Shown here piece by piece: positions 1 to 5,420 of a stretch of 5,459 bases of DNA. This DNA comes from Pseudomonadota bacterium (GTDB taxonomy: Bacteria; Desulfobacterota; DSM-4660; Desulfatiglandales; B25-G16), in assembly GCA_030633645.1 (NCBI GenBank), contig DAOVRY010000084.1:1-5459 (forward strand), read 5' to 3'. The notes beneath the pieces are model-generated. The model ran no database searches and was not told the DNA's origin. It saw only the letters and a list, made by a program, of their open reading frames with translations. Position numbers and translations under genes: made by a program. Each line of letters opens with the position of its first letter. The first letter of the stretch is position 1.

Positions 1-2
1 CA

Positions 3-122
3 GGCTGTTGCCCAAACGGAAATCCCTTTGAGCGGTCATTAAAACGTTTTTTGCCAACAAATCTTGGCGAAGTGGAAGATAAGCGATGTCATGAGATGGT
101 ATTTCATTCAACTAACACGTGA
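3..122 (+). CDS. Possible 3' end of an unidentified gene, cut by the window edge
   Basis: A reading frame is open from the left edge to a TGA at 120-122, giving 39 residues beginning GCCPNGNPFE and ending FHSTNT. I do not recognise the peptide and see no motif in it. An open stretch this short at an edge is quite likely by chance. Another + frame is open for only 13 codons (to the TAA at 40-42), so there is no strong competing tail. If real, it is the C-terminus of a gene lying to the left. Nothing else gene-like is visible up to 253. The bases 133-138 (TAAAAT) resemble a -10 box, but I find no good -35 box at proper spacing. Confidence 0.18.
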   Translation, partial: GCCPNGNPFERSLKRFLPTNLGEVEDKRCHEMVFHSTNT

Positions 123-213
123 CTCCTGCCGATAAAATCAATGATTGTTTGACCGCTCCCGCAAGCACAATCGCCTCATCGCTGCGCAAATATCAGCGCG
201 CTTGAGAGAGGGA

Positions 214-237
214 GTTTTGACGGAGCATCTCCAAAAC
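214..237 (+). promoter_or_regulatory. Leader hairpin just upstream of the zinc-ribbon gene's ribosome binding site
   Basis: GTTTT (214-218) pairs with AAAAC (233-237), and GGAG (222-225) pairs with CTCC (229-232). This gives nine base pairs with a three-base bulge on the left and a three-base loop. The strong purine-rich ribosome binding site (GGGAGG, around 240-245) and the ATG at 254 follow immediately. The hairpin could shape access to the start site or protect the mRNA end. No run of T follows, so it is not an intrinsic terminator. It could also be chance pairing. Confidence 0.25.
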
Positions 238-253
238 GAGGGAGGAAGAAGCT

Positions 254-1030
254 ATGAAACTTGTTTGCCCCACGTGTAATGCCAGTTACAAGATTCCTGG
301 TGATCGAATTCCTTCGGGAAGAAGGGCTATTGCCACGTGCAAAAGGTGTGGCGGCAAAATTGTAATTGAACCAGGCCCGGAAAGGAAATTGGGCTATGGC
401 AATCGGGCTGAACCCCAGCAGAGCCATACAACCCCATCCCCTGAAAAACCGCCCGCCTACACTACCATGAAGGCCGGAGAATTTGAATTCATCAGGGAAA
501 ATGGGAACAGAATAACCCCTGAAACACACCCCATGACGACACATGAATCATTGCCACAGTATTTTTCCGTTTCAAAACCAAAATTGATTGTGATGTCCCT
601 CTTTACGTGGAGCATTTACCAAGTCTATTGGTTCTATAAGAATTGGAACATTATTAGAAAAAGAACAGGCGAGAACATGAGACCTTTCTGGAGAGCTTTC
701 TTTGCCATCTTTTTTTGTTATTCCTTCTTCAAATCCGTGAGGCAATCTGCCAGTTCACTGGGAATACCCTTTCAAACAAGTCCTGGAGGGCTTGCATGTG
801 CTTATATAGCCCTTGCGGTTATGGGGAATTTGCCTAACCTCTTTTGGCTCATCAGTTTTCTGACGTTCTTACCTTTACTATCCGTTCAGGGGGTGATTAA
901 CCAGATCAATTCCAAGGGAAGTCTTGAGCATGAACCCAATAATCGGTTTTCTTTGGGTAATGTTGTGGTCATAGTGTTTGGTGGCCTTGTTCTCTTACTC
1001 TGTTTAATCGGTGCTTTTCTTCCTGCATAG
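254..1030 (+). CDS. Zinc-ribbon (MJ0042-type) multi-pass membrane protein of unknown function
   Basis: The 258-residue product opens with a zinc ribbon: two cysteine pairs, CPTC at residues 5-8 and CKRC at 29-32, in the spacing of the MJ0042/zinc_ribbon_5 family. A polar linker, rich in proline, glutamate and threonine, runs over about residues 36-105. The C-terminal part is membrane-embedded, with likely helices near 110-127, 147-163, 180-192, 195-212 and 234-256. The aromatic block around 120-160 (YWFYKNW, then RPFWRAFFAIFFCYS) resembles a recurrent, uncharacterised bacterial membrane domain. The ribbon has no signal peptide, so it should lie in the cytoplasm, where such ribbons bind zinc and may contact protein or nucleic acid. 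The start is supported by GGGAGGAAG about eight bases before the ATG. The gene appears to be a single unit, since 133 bases with inverted repeats follow. Function is unknown; the two-part architecture is confident. Confidence 0.85.
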   Translation: MKLVCPTCNASYKIPGDRIPSGRRAIATCKRCGGKIVIEPGPERKLGYGNRAEPQQSHTTPSPEKPPAYTTMKAGEFEFIRENGNRITPETHPMTTHESLPQYFSVSKPKLIVMSLFTWSIYQVYWFYKNWNIIRKRTGENMRPFWRAFFAIFFCYSFFKSVRQSASSLGIPFQTSPGGLACAYIALAVMGNLPNLFWLISFLTFLPLLSVQGVINQINSKGSLEHEPNNRFSLGNVVVIVFGGLVLLLCLIGAFLPA

Positions 1031-1071
1031 ACAGAAACGGGGGGCATGCCTTGGTGATCGAGAAATCGTTT

Positions 1072-1125
1072 GTGAGTTAGTTAAGAGTAAAAATCTTAAG
1101 CTGTGAACAGGCAGATTTAACTCAC
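1072..1125 (+). repeat. Nested inverted repeats between the zinc-ribbon and HDOD genes
   Basis: An outer perfect 8-base arm pair, GTGAGTTA (1072-1079) and TAACTCAC (1118-1125), encloses an inner perfect 6-base pair, TTAAGA (1081-1086) and TCTTAA (1094-1099), with a loop of seven bases. As RNA this could form a stem with an asymmetric internal loop. It lies 42 bases after the first gene's stop and 38 bases before the next start. It might end transcription, act as a leader structure for the HDOD gene, or bind a dimeric regulator. There is no T run after the outer arm, so a classical intrinsic terminator is unlikely. Confidence 0.35.
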
Positions 1126-1163
1126 TGCATACTTGAGGCAAGAGAAGAGCCAGCATAGGTGAT

Positions 1164-2129
1164 ATGCTTATGGGATTTTTTAGAACAATTCGCCGCCACG
1201 CGGCAGTTGCAACCGGGGATTTTTCCGTGATGTTCAAGGATGTAGAGATCCCCCCACTTCCTGCAGCCGTGACTCGCCTGATCGCTGAGGTCAACCAACC
1301 TGAGCCTAACATTGACAAGCTGGCGATGCTCATATCCTCTACCGCGGGGCTCGCCACCAAGGTAATCAAGACCGTCAACTCCGCACTGTATGCACTTCGC
1401 ACGCCAGTAACCAGCGTGAAGCACGCAGTCACCCTTTTGGGGCTCCGTCATATTCGCTCGATAGCGCTCGCATATGGGACAATGGATGCACTTCCGAAAC
1501 CCAAAGGCGATCTTTTCGACCACGAGGCCTTCTGGACTGACTCGCTGCTTCGGGCAATCATGTCACGTTCGTTCTCAAAGAGAATGTTCGGTGGCCAATT
1601 AGAGGAGGCGTTCACGGCTTCACTCTTGGCGGACGTGGCACTTCCGGTACTCCTTTCGGTTTGGAGGGAGTACTACGAGCCAGTAATCGAGGAATGGAAA
1701 CAAAGCCCCAAGCGGCTATCGGAGATCGAGCGTGAACATTTTGGCTGGGACCACGCCCAGGCGGGCGCATGGATCTTGCAGTCATGGGAGTTTCCCGAGG
1801 AAATGGTGTGCTATGTCGGGGCACACGATCTTTCATGGGAGAAAATCTGCGAGCACGAGCTTGAGAGCACGATCGCGGTTCCCATGGCCGTTGCCGCAAT
1901 TTCATCAAGCGTTCTGAAACCTGATCTCCAGCGTTCAGGATGCGTCTTGGGTGCTGCCATCGAAAGGCTTTCCATGCCCAGTTCTGAGTTCGCTCGGTGT
2001 GTGACAGAGGTCAAGGAGTCTTTAGGTGAGATCTTGGAACTCTTTGGACTTCCAGACCGAAATGCTGGCGGAATCCTCGATGGCATGGTGGCGGCGGCTG
2101 ATTATGCAAGTCAGGGGGAGGAAACGTGA
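1164..2129 (+). CDS. HDOD-domain protein (signal-transduction type)
   Basis: The 321-residue product carries an HDOD domain over about residues 25-220. HDOD proteins are cytoplasmic relatives of HD phosphohydrolases that usually act in signalling, often beside cyclic-di-GMP or chemotaxis modules, and mostly lack proven enzyme activity. Visible marks are the entry motif PPLPAAVTRL (30-39), the helix TKVIKTVNSALYALRTPVTS (65-84) leading into AVTLLGLRHIRSIALA (88-103), and FGWDHAQAGAWIL (193-205) followed by the WEFPEE helix. The position of the HD dyad reads LLADVALPVL (154-163): alanine stands where histidine would be and only Asp157 remains, so metal-dependent hydrolysis is unlikely. No receiver, GGDEF or EAL domain is attached. 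The chosen ATG has AGGTG close upstream; an in-frame ATG two codons later is possible. The stop overlaps the next gene's start as GTGA, which points to coupled translation with the HPP protein. Confidence 0.88.
   Translation: MLMGFFRTIRRHAAVATGDFSVMFKDVEIPPLPAAVTRLIAEVNQPEPNIDKLAMLISSTAGLATKVIKTVNSALYALRTPVTSVKHAVTLLGLRHIRSIALAYGTMDALPKPKGDLFDHEAFWTDSLLRAIMSRSFSKRMFGGQLEEAFTASLLADVALPVLLSVWREYYEPVIEEWKQSPKRLSEIEREHFGWDHAQAGAWILQSWEFPEEMVCYVGAHDLSWEKICEHELESTIAVPMAVAAISSSVLKPDLQRSGCVLGAAIERLSMPSSEFARCVTEVKESLGEILELFGLPDRNAGGILDGMVAAADYASQGEET
2113..2121 (+). promoter_or_regulatory. Ribosome binding site that fixes the GTG start of the HPP gene
   Basis: The purine run AGGGGGAGG lies four bases before GTG at 2126. 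The first in-frame ATG, at 2141, is too far away to use it. This supports GTG as the real start, with the four-base GTGA overlap onto the preceding HDOD stop codon. Confidence 0.6.
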
Positions 2130-2836
2130 AAGAGAACCAAATGCTCGGTCCCCAGAACACCCTTCTTTTTCGGGTGATCGCTTTCTTCTCCAAGCTCCAG
2201 CTTAGCTACCTGCTCCGGAGCATGGCCAGCCCCCGGTTTGCGGTAGTGCTCTTCGTCTTCATTGCAGGAGCGACAGCCATGGGCATCATCACCCTCGTGG
2301 CGTACCTGACAGAACTCCCCCTGCTCTTTCCGCCCCTGGGACCGTCTGCGTTCATCCTGTTTCACACCCCTATGTCCGTGACGGCAAGTCCTCGGAACGT
2401 TATCCTTTCGCACACCCTGGCGGTGGCGGCTGGACTCTTATCGCTCCAGCTTGTGGGGATGATTTGCCCGGGATCGAACCTTATTGACTCGTCTGTGATG
2501 AACTCGTACCGAGTCATGGCAATTGCACTCTCAATGGGGCTCATTGGCATACTTATGATCAGCGTGAGATGTGTCCATCCTCCAGCCGCTGCCTCAGCCC
2601 TCATCGCCGCCATGGGATACCTTGCAAACCCTGAGCAGATCCTGGGAATCATCGGAGCGGTGATTCTTCTGGTACTGGAGGCTATCTTCTTTAACCGGAT
2701 TATCGGTGGACTGCCCTATCCGATATGGCGGGCAGACCCGAATGTTGCCCGGAACTACGGCGTGCTGGCAGGGATTCCTGAAACCGGAACTACCTTCTGG
2801 CAGCAGCTTGCGGCCAAGACATTCCAGCGACGCTGA
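2126..2836 (+). CDS. HPP-family integral membrane protein (possible transporter)
   Basis: This 236-residue protein matches the HPP family by the signature HPP at residues 151-153, in the context RCVHPPAAASALIAAMG. Two further family-like blocks are FPPLGPSA (68-75) and HTPMSVTASPRNVILSH (80-96). Four to five hydrophobic helices are visible, near 38-60, 64-80, 95-113, 130-148 and 170-190, with a short charged N-terminus and a polar tail after 200. Some cyanobacterial and chloroplast HPP proteins are reported to move nitrite across membranes. Whether this one does is unknown, since no nitrogen-metabolism gene lies nearby. HPP domains are often fused to CBS domains; none is attached here. Translation begins at GTG with a strong binding site and overlaps the HDOD stop by four bases, so the two are probably made together. 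The coding sequence is richer in G+C than the genes downstream. Confidence 0.87.
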   Translation: MKENQMLGPQNTLLFRVIAFFSKLQLSYLLRSMASPRFAVVLFVFIAGATAMGIITLVAYLTELPLLFPPLGPSAFILFHTPMSVTASPRNVILSHTLAVAAGLLSLQLVGMICPGSNLIDSSVMNSYRVMAIALSMGLIGILMISVRCVHPPAAASALIAAMGYLANPEQILGIIGAVILLVLEAIFFNRIIGGLPYPIWRADPNVARNYGVLAGIPETGTTFWQQLAAKTFQRR

Positions 2837-2959
2837 CCATCTGCGCCAATCACCTTCGCGCCAAAGAACTCAGGCTAGGCCACAATCTATTGACAGCCCT
2901 CCTGAAAACCGATCGCAATGAATCAATGTGGCAGGGAATTCTGTTAATTGCAGAATATG

Positions 2960-2989
2960 TTGGCTACATGGATGGTTTTTCTGTATATT
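2960..2989 (+). promoter_or_regulatory. Candidate sigma-70-type promoter ahead of the DJ-1 remnant and hydrolase operon
   Basis: TTGGCT (2960-2965) and TATATT (2984-2989) are separated by 18 bases and resemble -35 and -10 boxes (four and five of six positions). They sit about 200 bases before the hydrolase start and could drive the hydrolase and CcdA-like pair through the remnant. The match is ordinary for A+T-rich sequence, so this is only a candidate. Confidence 0.22.
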
Positions 2990-3033
2990 ATGTGTACAGC
3001 ACCCTCAGCACCGAGCCCTGATCCGAGATAGGT

Positions 3034-3174
3034 ATGAAGAGAGTCTTCATCATCTTCGACAACTTGACCGCCCTGGACTTTGTCCGCATCTACGACCCGC
3101 TAATGCGTCTCAAGGAACTTCCCCTGCGCGTAGAACGCTGTGTACAATCAATCGGCAAAGACAGTTTCGCTTAA
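3034..3174 (+). pseudogene. N-terminal remnant of a DJ-1/PfpI-family protein
   Basis: A 46-residue frame begins MKRVFIIFDNLTALDFVRIY and continues DPLMRLKEL before ending at TAA. The start closely resembles the first beta strand and helix of DJ-1/PfpI-type class I glutamine-amidotransferase-like proteins, which typically read VFILLFDGFTALDFVGPYEVL. Such proteins are usually about 190-230 residues, with a nucleophilic cysteine near the middle; that part is absent here. After about residue 30 the similarity fades (LPLRVERCVQSIGKDSFA), and I found no continuation in the other frames before the hydrolase begins 18 bases later. The glycine usually seen in the FVG motif is arginine. AGG lies only one base before the ATG, a poor binding-site spacing. 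A truncated, decayed gene is the best reading; a real short peptide is possible but less likely. Confidence 0.55.
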
Positions 3175-3192
3175 TATACGGGGGTAAGGAAA

Positions 3193-4029
3193 ATGCGTAC
3201 CCTACGATGGGTAATTTTAATCCTACTATGTGCCCTATTATTAGCGCCTTTTCTCCTTGGAGCATCCCAGGGGAAGGCTGCTGTGCCAACTGTGCACAGC
3301 AATGATCTAACCCTCACTATAGTCTATGACAACAATCCTTACGACACTCGATTAGAAACCAGATGGGGTTTTTCTTGTTACGTAAAGGGGCCGGAGAAGA
3401 CGATCTTATTTGATGTCGGTGGTGAGGGTTCAGTGCTTTTGAGTAATATGGAAAAGCTCAAGATTGACCCGAAAACAGTGAATGCTATAGTTCTCTCCCA
3501 CATTCATCATGACCATATTGGTGGCCTATCCCATTTCTTAACGAAAAATCATCATGTTACTGTGTTTATGCCACAATCTCTACCTCAAAGCGTTAAAGAC
3601 AAAGTCAGGCAGGCAGGTGCCAAATCAGTCGGGGTTCACAAACCAATGAAAATCTGCAGAAACGTCTACTCTACCGGTGAACTGGGAGCCTTCATAAGAG
3701 AGGAATCGCTCATAATAAAAACATCTAAAGGGTTGATTGTAATTACTGGCTGTGCGCACCCGGGGATTGTAGACATAGTGAAAAGGGCAAAAGGGCTGCT
3801 TTCATCCGAAGTCTATTTGGTAGTAGGTGGATTTCACCTGTGCTGGATGAACCTTTCGCAGGTAAAGAGAATAATCAGTGGAGTTAAAGAGGAAGGAGTT
3901 AAGAAAGTGGCCCCCTGTCACTGTTCAGGTGATCTCGCCAGAAAGCAGTTTAGGAAGGCTTACGGAAAAGATTTTATCCTTGTAGGTGCAGGCAAGACGA
4001 TAACAATAACAGATGCTTTCTCATTCTAG
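3193..4029 (+). CDS. Exported metallo-beta-lactamase-fold hydrolase (COG1237 / DHPPP-synthase-like)
   Basis: The 278-residue product starts with a Sec-type signal: a short basic end, a hydrophobic core at about 5-23, then GASQGKAA, with cleavage likely near residue 30. It acts in the periplasm or at the membrane. The metallo-beta-lactamase metal motif is plain: SHIHHDH at 102-108 (His103, His105, Asp107, His108). It is followed by TGCAHPG (His189), GGFH (His215) and PCHCSG (His243). This arrangement is typical of the COG1237 group, which includes enzymes annotated as dihydropterin-ribofuranosylaminobenzene-phosphate synthase in methanopterin biosynthesis. That name is a family label only, since an exported pterin enzyme would be odd; the substrate is unknown. 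The mature part has six cysteines (62, 155, 187, 217, 242, 244), including a CxC pair around His243. Binding sequence GGGGTAAGGA precedes the ATG. The 3' end overlaps the CcdA-like gene by 17 bases, implying one operon. Confidence 0.87.
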   Translation: MRTLRWVILILLCALLLAPFLLGASQGKAAVPTVHSNDLTLTIVYDNNPYDTRLETRWGFSCYVKGPEKTILFDVGGEGSVLLSNMEKLKIDPKTVNAIVLSHIHHDHIGGLSHFLTKNHHVTVFMPQSLPQSVKDKVRQAGAKSVGVHKPMKICRNVYSTGELGAFIREESLIIKTSKGLIVITGCAHPGIVDIVKRAKGLLSSEVYLVVGGFHLCWMNLSQVKRIISGVKEEGVKKVAPCHCSGDLARKQFRKAYGKDFILVGAGKTITITDAFSF

Positions 4030-4663
4030 ACAATTACTTATGGCTGGCTTTATCATGGGCTGGGGCCCCTGTCTAGCCTATACTGCTCCGTTGCTTTTGC
4101 CTTTTATTGGTGCAACGAAGAGAGGTTGGCGGGATGGCCTAAAAGTGGGGTTGGTGTTTTCAGCTGGTAGACTTTTGGCGCTTGCCATTCTCGGTGGACT
4201 TGCAACCGTGGCCTTTAGCTTTATTAATCAATTTTTCCCGCCGCATAAGTCCGGTTGGCTATATATGTTCATATCCCTCTGTATGGTGGGAATGGGTGGC
4301 CTTATCATTGCAGGCAAAGCATCGAGGTTTCCTGTCGGTAATAGGATCTTGAATAGGGGAACGGAGAGCATGTTTTTCTTTGGATTCGTGATGGGAGTAG
4401 CCCCCTGTGTCCCCTATGTGGCAATCTTGACCTATATTGCCTGCATTGCAGAAAATGCCGTTTTTGCAGGTGTGGTATATGCAGCGGTATTTGCTATAGG
4501 TACAGCAATTGCTCCCATTGTGTTGGGAACCTTAGTGGGTATCATCCCCGGAACATTATTGAACTCGCCTAGATTGCTCAGGATATTCCAGGCAGTTTGT
4601 GGAGTGGTTCTTGTCCTTTTTGGATTTCAGCTCTTTTATTATGTATTGAACGTGACTATGTGA
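4013..4663 (+). CDS. CcdA/DsbD-like six-helix thiol-reductant membrane protein
   Basis: The 216-residue protein has six hydrophobic helices, near 9-30, 43-70, 83-101, 119-143, 147-175 and 190-212. It is built as two similar halves, each opening with a proline-cysteine motif: MGWGPC (Cys20) and MGVAPC (Cys132), both followed by a proline a few residues on. Paired cysteines in helices 1 and 4 are the hallmark of the CcdA/DsbD transmembrane family, which carries electrons from cytoplasmic thioredoxin to periplasmic thiol proteins for cytochrome c maturation or disulfide repair. Related families include DsbD_2 and UreH-like or TauE/SafE-labelled proteins. No periplasmic thioredoxin-like partner is present in the window. 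The gene begins inside the end of the hydrolase gene. The ATG at 4013 lacks a clear binding site, and ATG at 4040, eleven bases after the hydrolase stop, is a plausible alternative. Either start implies translational coupling. Confidence 0.8.
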   Translation: MLSHSRQLLMAGFIMGWGPCLAYTAPLLLPFIGATKRGWRDGLKVGLVFSAGRLLALAILGGLATVAFSFINQFFPPHKSGWLYMFISLCMVGMGGLIIAGKASRFPVGNRILNRGTESMFFFGFVMGVAPCVPYVAILTYIACIAENAVFAGVVYAAVFAIGTAIAPIVLGTLVGIIPGTLLNSPRLLRIFQAVCGVVLVLFGFQLFYYVLNVTM

Positions 4664-4746
4664 GATAGATCTGATTCATCGCCTTCGGGACATAGTACCG
4701 AGCACGTGACAGCCTCCGTGAAAACTGATTCTAATATGAAGGCAAC

Positions 4747-4799
4747 TGGGGAATTCTCTAAAAGGCACATATCTTAGGCCACATGAATACCATTCCCCA
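4747..4799. repeat. 8-base inverted repeat between the CcdA-like and protease genes
   Basis: TGGGGAAT (4747-4754) and ATTCCCCA (4792-4799) are perfect inverted arms with 37 bases between them. A weak inner pair, CTAA (4758-4761) and TTAG (4774-4777), is also present. The site lies in the 196-base gap and ends about 60 bases before the protease start. It could be an operator or a leader structure for the protease. The loop is long and no T run follows, so it is not a clear terminator. I see no convincing promoter boxes in this gap. Confidence 0.28.
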
Positions 4800-4859
4800 T
4801 ACTAACTGTTGGGCTGGCAAAAGTCCGTCGATGTCTGAGATTGAGTATAACAGGGAGCA

Positions 4860-5417
4860 ATGAAAGCATTCTCGAAACTCATTTTGGCAGTAATTCTTAC
4901 GTGCGTTTTCATCTCACCCGTATGGGCAACAAGAGATACAAGAGAGGCTGTAGTAAAAATATACGCCGTGTACAATAGATATGATTATGATGAACCATGG
5001 AAGATGTGGGGCCAGGAAAGACGCAGTGGTTCGGGATGCATCATAAGTGGAAGGAGGGTCTTAACCAGTGCGCACGTAATAGGAGACCAGACATTTGTTC
5101 AGGTAAGACGAGCAGGAGAGGCAAAGAAATATACCGCAGACATTCACATAGTAGGTCACGAATGTGACCTTGCCATTCTCAGAGTTAGAGATGATTCTTT
5201 TTTTTCCGGTGTTGAGCCCATTGAAATCGGAGATCTCGCAAACGTTAATGATACCGTTGCCGTTTTTGGTTTTCCTAAAGGTGGCGATAAGTTATGCATC
5301 ACTGGAGGAGTTGTCTCCAGGATCGAGCACCGCAAATATACCCACAGCGGGGCCCGGCTACTGACCTGCCAGATTGCTGCCTGGATTAATCGCAGCATCA
5401 ATCTGGCAGGGCAGTAG
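4860..5417 (+). CDS. Secreted Deg/HtrA-like trypsin-fold serine protease, broken before the catalytic serine
   Basis: As it stands the frame gives 185 residues. A Sec signal peptide occupies about 1-23 (hydrophobic core LILAVILTCVFI, then SPVWA before TRD), placing the protein in the periplasm, where Deg proteases degrade damaged proteins. Trypsin-fold marks are SGSGCIISG (56-64), TSAHVI with catalytic His72, ECDLAILRV with catalytic Asp103, and GFPKGGD followed by GGVVSRIEH (149-157). The family then reads QIDAAINPGNSGGP, where the serine of GNSGG is catalytic. Here the frame diverges after CQI (170-172) into AAWINRSINLAGQ and stops, so the serine, the second barrel's end and any PDZ domain are missing. 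Family members are usually over 400 residues. The divergence coincides exactly with the inverted repeat at 5355-5420, and the TAG stop is the reverse complement of a leucine CTA codon. The true gene probably continues beyond the window. GGGAG just precedes the ATG. Confidence 0.85.
   Translation: MKAFSKLILAVILTCVFISPVWATRDTREAVVKIYAVYNRYDYDEPWKMWGQERRSGSGCIISGRRVLTSAHVIGDQTFVQVRRAGEAKKYTADIHIVGHECDLAILRVRDDSFFSGVEPIEIGDLANVNDTVAVFGFPKGGDKLCITGGVVSRIEHRKYTHSGARLLTCQIAAWINRSINLAGQ
5324..5364 (+). repeat. 41-base direct repeat, first copy (within the protease gene)
   Basis: This stretch, beginning CGAGCACCGC and ending GGCTACTGA, recurs without a mismatch at 5419-5459. It encodes the protease residues around EHRKYTHSGARLL in the proper frame, so this is the native copy. 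The base to its left differs between copies (T here, C at 5418). Confidence 0.95.
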
Positions 5418-5420
5418 CCG
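5355..5420. repeat. Imperfect inverted repeat (fold-back) at the protease break
   Basis: The left arm 5355-5380 and right arm 5392-5420 are reverse complements, apart from one mismatch (A5364 opposite G5411, which is not a pair) and three extra bases in the right arm. The loop is about 11 bases. Read on the - strand from 5420 to 5361, the sequence translates as RLLPCQIDAAINPGS followed by NLAGQ. The first part is the protease's own expected sequence leading to its catalytic serine. The right arm is thus an inverted copy of the gene, not native downstream sequence. The arms do not resemble insertion-sequence ends and no transposase is present. Confidence 0.92.

Larger units (their letters stand above)
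2837..3192. other. 356-base stretch without an intact gene
   Basis: No full-length recognisable coding sequence lies here. The region holds a DJ-1/PfpI-like N-terminal remnant at 3034-3174, listed separately. It also has a perfect TTGACA at 2890-2895, but only a poor match to a -10 box at normal spacing (CGCAAT, 2914-2919). A short open frame from ATG 2926 encodes about 31 residues beginning MWQGILLIAEYVGYMDGF; I do not recognise it. A longer + frame from GTG at 2928 to 3305 runs into the hydrolase gene in another frame. It has a cysteine- and histidine-rich composition unlike a normal protein and is judged a shadow. The region looks like decayed sequence between two operons. Confidence 0.5.

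Noticed and set aside
30..158. 9-base inverted repeat, GAGCGGTCA (30-38) and TGACCGCTC (150-158)
   Set aside because: The arms are perfect but 111 bases apart, with no extension or associated feature; chance is a sufficient explanation.
176..544. 122-residue frame on the - strand
   Set aside because: It lies across the start of the convincing zinc-ribbon gene, has no recognisable domain, and the opposing gene has clear cysteine motifs and a strong binding site.
1122..1523. - strand frames opposite the HDOD gene
   Set aside because: They mirror the strong HDOD coding sequence and contain no recognisable motif.
2928..3305. 125-residue + frame from a GTG start
   Set aside because: It overlaps the hydrolase signal peptide in another frame and the DJ-1-like remnant. 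It has no family resemblance and reads like out-of-frame translation.
4664..4690. CCTTCGGG as a possible terminator hairpin after the CcdA-like gene
   Set aside because: Only two base pairs close the TTCG loop, flanking bases do not pair, and no T run follows.
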